Assembly: GCA_050084515.1 (NCBI GenBank)
Contig: CM114275.1
Span: forward strand, 17,794,001 to 17,858,000
Source: Blasia pusilla
Taxonomy: Eukaryota > Marchantiophyta > Marchantiopsida > Blasiales
Direction: 5' to 3'
DNA length: 64,000 nt
Part shown: one piece after another, positions 63,594 to 64,000 of the stretch
Layout: the number at the start of each line of letters is the position of its first letter
How positions within the stretch are numbered: the stretch's first letter is position 1
Notes under the pieces: model-generated
The model's input: the letters and a program-made list of their open reading frames with translations, nothing else
Databases searched by the model: none
What the model was told of the DNA's origin: nothing
Position numbers and translations under genes: made by a program

Positions 63594-64000
63594 ATTTGAG
63601 TTAAAGAATGCCCCGACTCTGTTTTAGAGGGTCATGGATAGGATCTTGGAAGGTCTGGATTTTGCTAGGTGTTATATTGATGACATCGTAGTCTTTAGCA
63701 CCACGGTTGAGGAGCATGAGCAACATCTAGAGGAGGTATTTCGATGATTGTAGTTACATAGGCTGAAGCTACATCCAGGCAAGTGCAAGTTCTTCTACGA
63801 CCAGATAGGATACTTGGGTCATACGATACACCGAGGTGGCCTTGGTGTGCAGCAGACAAAGGTAGAGGCAATTTCAGGCATTCCACACCCTACAGATGTG
63901 AGTCGAGTTTGTGCATTCATGGGATTGGCAAACTTGTATCGTCAGTACGTCAAGGGTTACAGCTCGATTGCGAAGCCGCTGACCTTGCTGACCAAGGTGG
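63575..64000 (+). mobile_element. Third Ty3/gypsy pol, RT domain, continues past window
   Basis: Translation from 63575: WRFLPFELKNAPTLF, stop, RVMDRILEGLDFARCYIDDI, VVFSTTVEEHEQHLEEVF, stop, LHRLKLHPGKCKFFYDQIGY, LGHTIHRGG, then CAFMGLANLYRQYVKGYSSI, AKPLTLLTKV. The catalytic YIDDI box is intact, but the two in-frame stops show decay. The 5' part of RT is absent; the sequence starts at the LINE border. Confidence 0.9.

Overview
This is a nuclear genome segment from a land plant. The evidence is spliced genes with plant-type GT-AG introns, a presequence-bearing LON1-type mitochondrial protease, a gene with a plastid-type transit peptide, plant Helitrons, Ty3/gypsy, Ty1/copia and LINE debris, and a nuclear copy of mitochondrial nad5. 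The species cannot be fixed from sequence alone; a seed-free plant (lycophyte or bryophyte) is possible but that is a guess.

Three real genes stand out. (1) LON1, minus strand 12751-21459, 20 exons, an ATP-dependent mitochondrial Lon protease of about 1,084 residues. (2) A two-exon minus-strand gene, 27053-30877, for a 135-residue protein with a transit-like N-terminus and a Pro- and acid-rich tail; its long intron holds a LINE fragment and tandem repeats in antisense. (3) KRR1, plus strand 34749-38533, 12 exons, a KH-domain small-subunit processome protein of about 405 residues. LON1 and KRR1 read cleanly exon by exon except for three single-base indels (two extra bases in LON1 exons 17 and 18, one missing base at the KRR1 start). 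These are either assembly errors or real lesions.

The rest is repeat-rich. 1-8.9 kb: a DNA-methylase-like ORF fragment, a scattered family of about 31-bp palindromes, a complete 208-bp Helitron, a local duplication and a LINE tail. 8.9-12.7 kb: mostly featureless, with a copia gag/protease remnant. 22-27 kb: an LTR-like repeat and unexplained DNA. 31-34.2 kb: small Helitrons on both strands and a LINE tail. 41-51.7 kb: the most complex block, with a terminal-inverted-repeat (MITE-like) family ending in GGTTGCA, a degenerate satellite of about 180 bp, and a minus-strand gypsy element with a candidate LTR and primer-binding site, split by a nad5 NUMT. 51.7-53.6 kb: a second, plus-strand gypsy pol. 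54.2-54.5 kb: a large hairpin. 57.9-58.1 kb: Helitron-type 3' ends. 61.9-64 kb: an orphan exon-like segment, a long LINE fragment and a third gypsy pol that runs off the window.

No new cellular system is evident. The observations most worth checking are the NUMT inside a retroelement, the dispersed palindromes, the ~180-bp satellite, the GGTTGCA MITE family, the Helitron family and the 54-kb hairpin.
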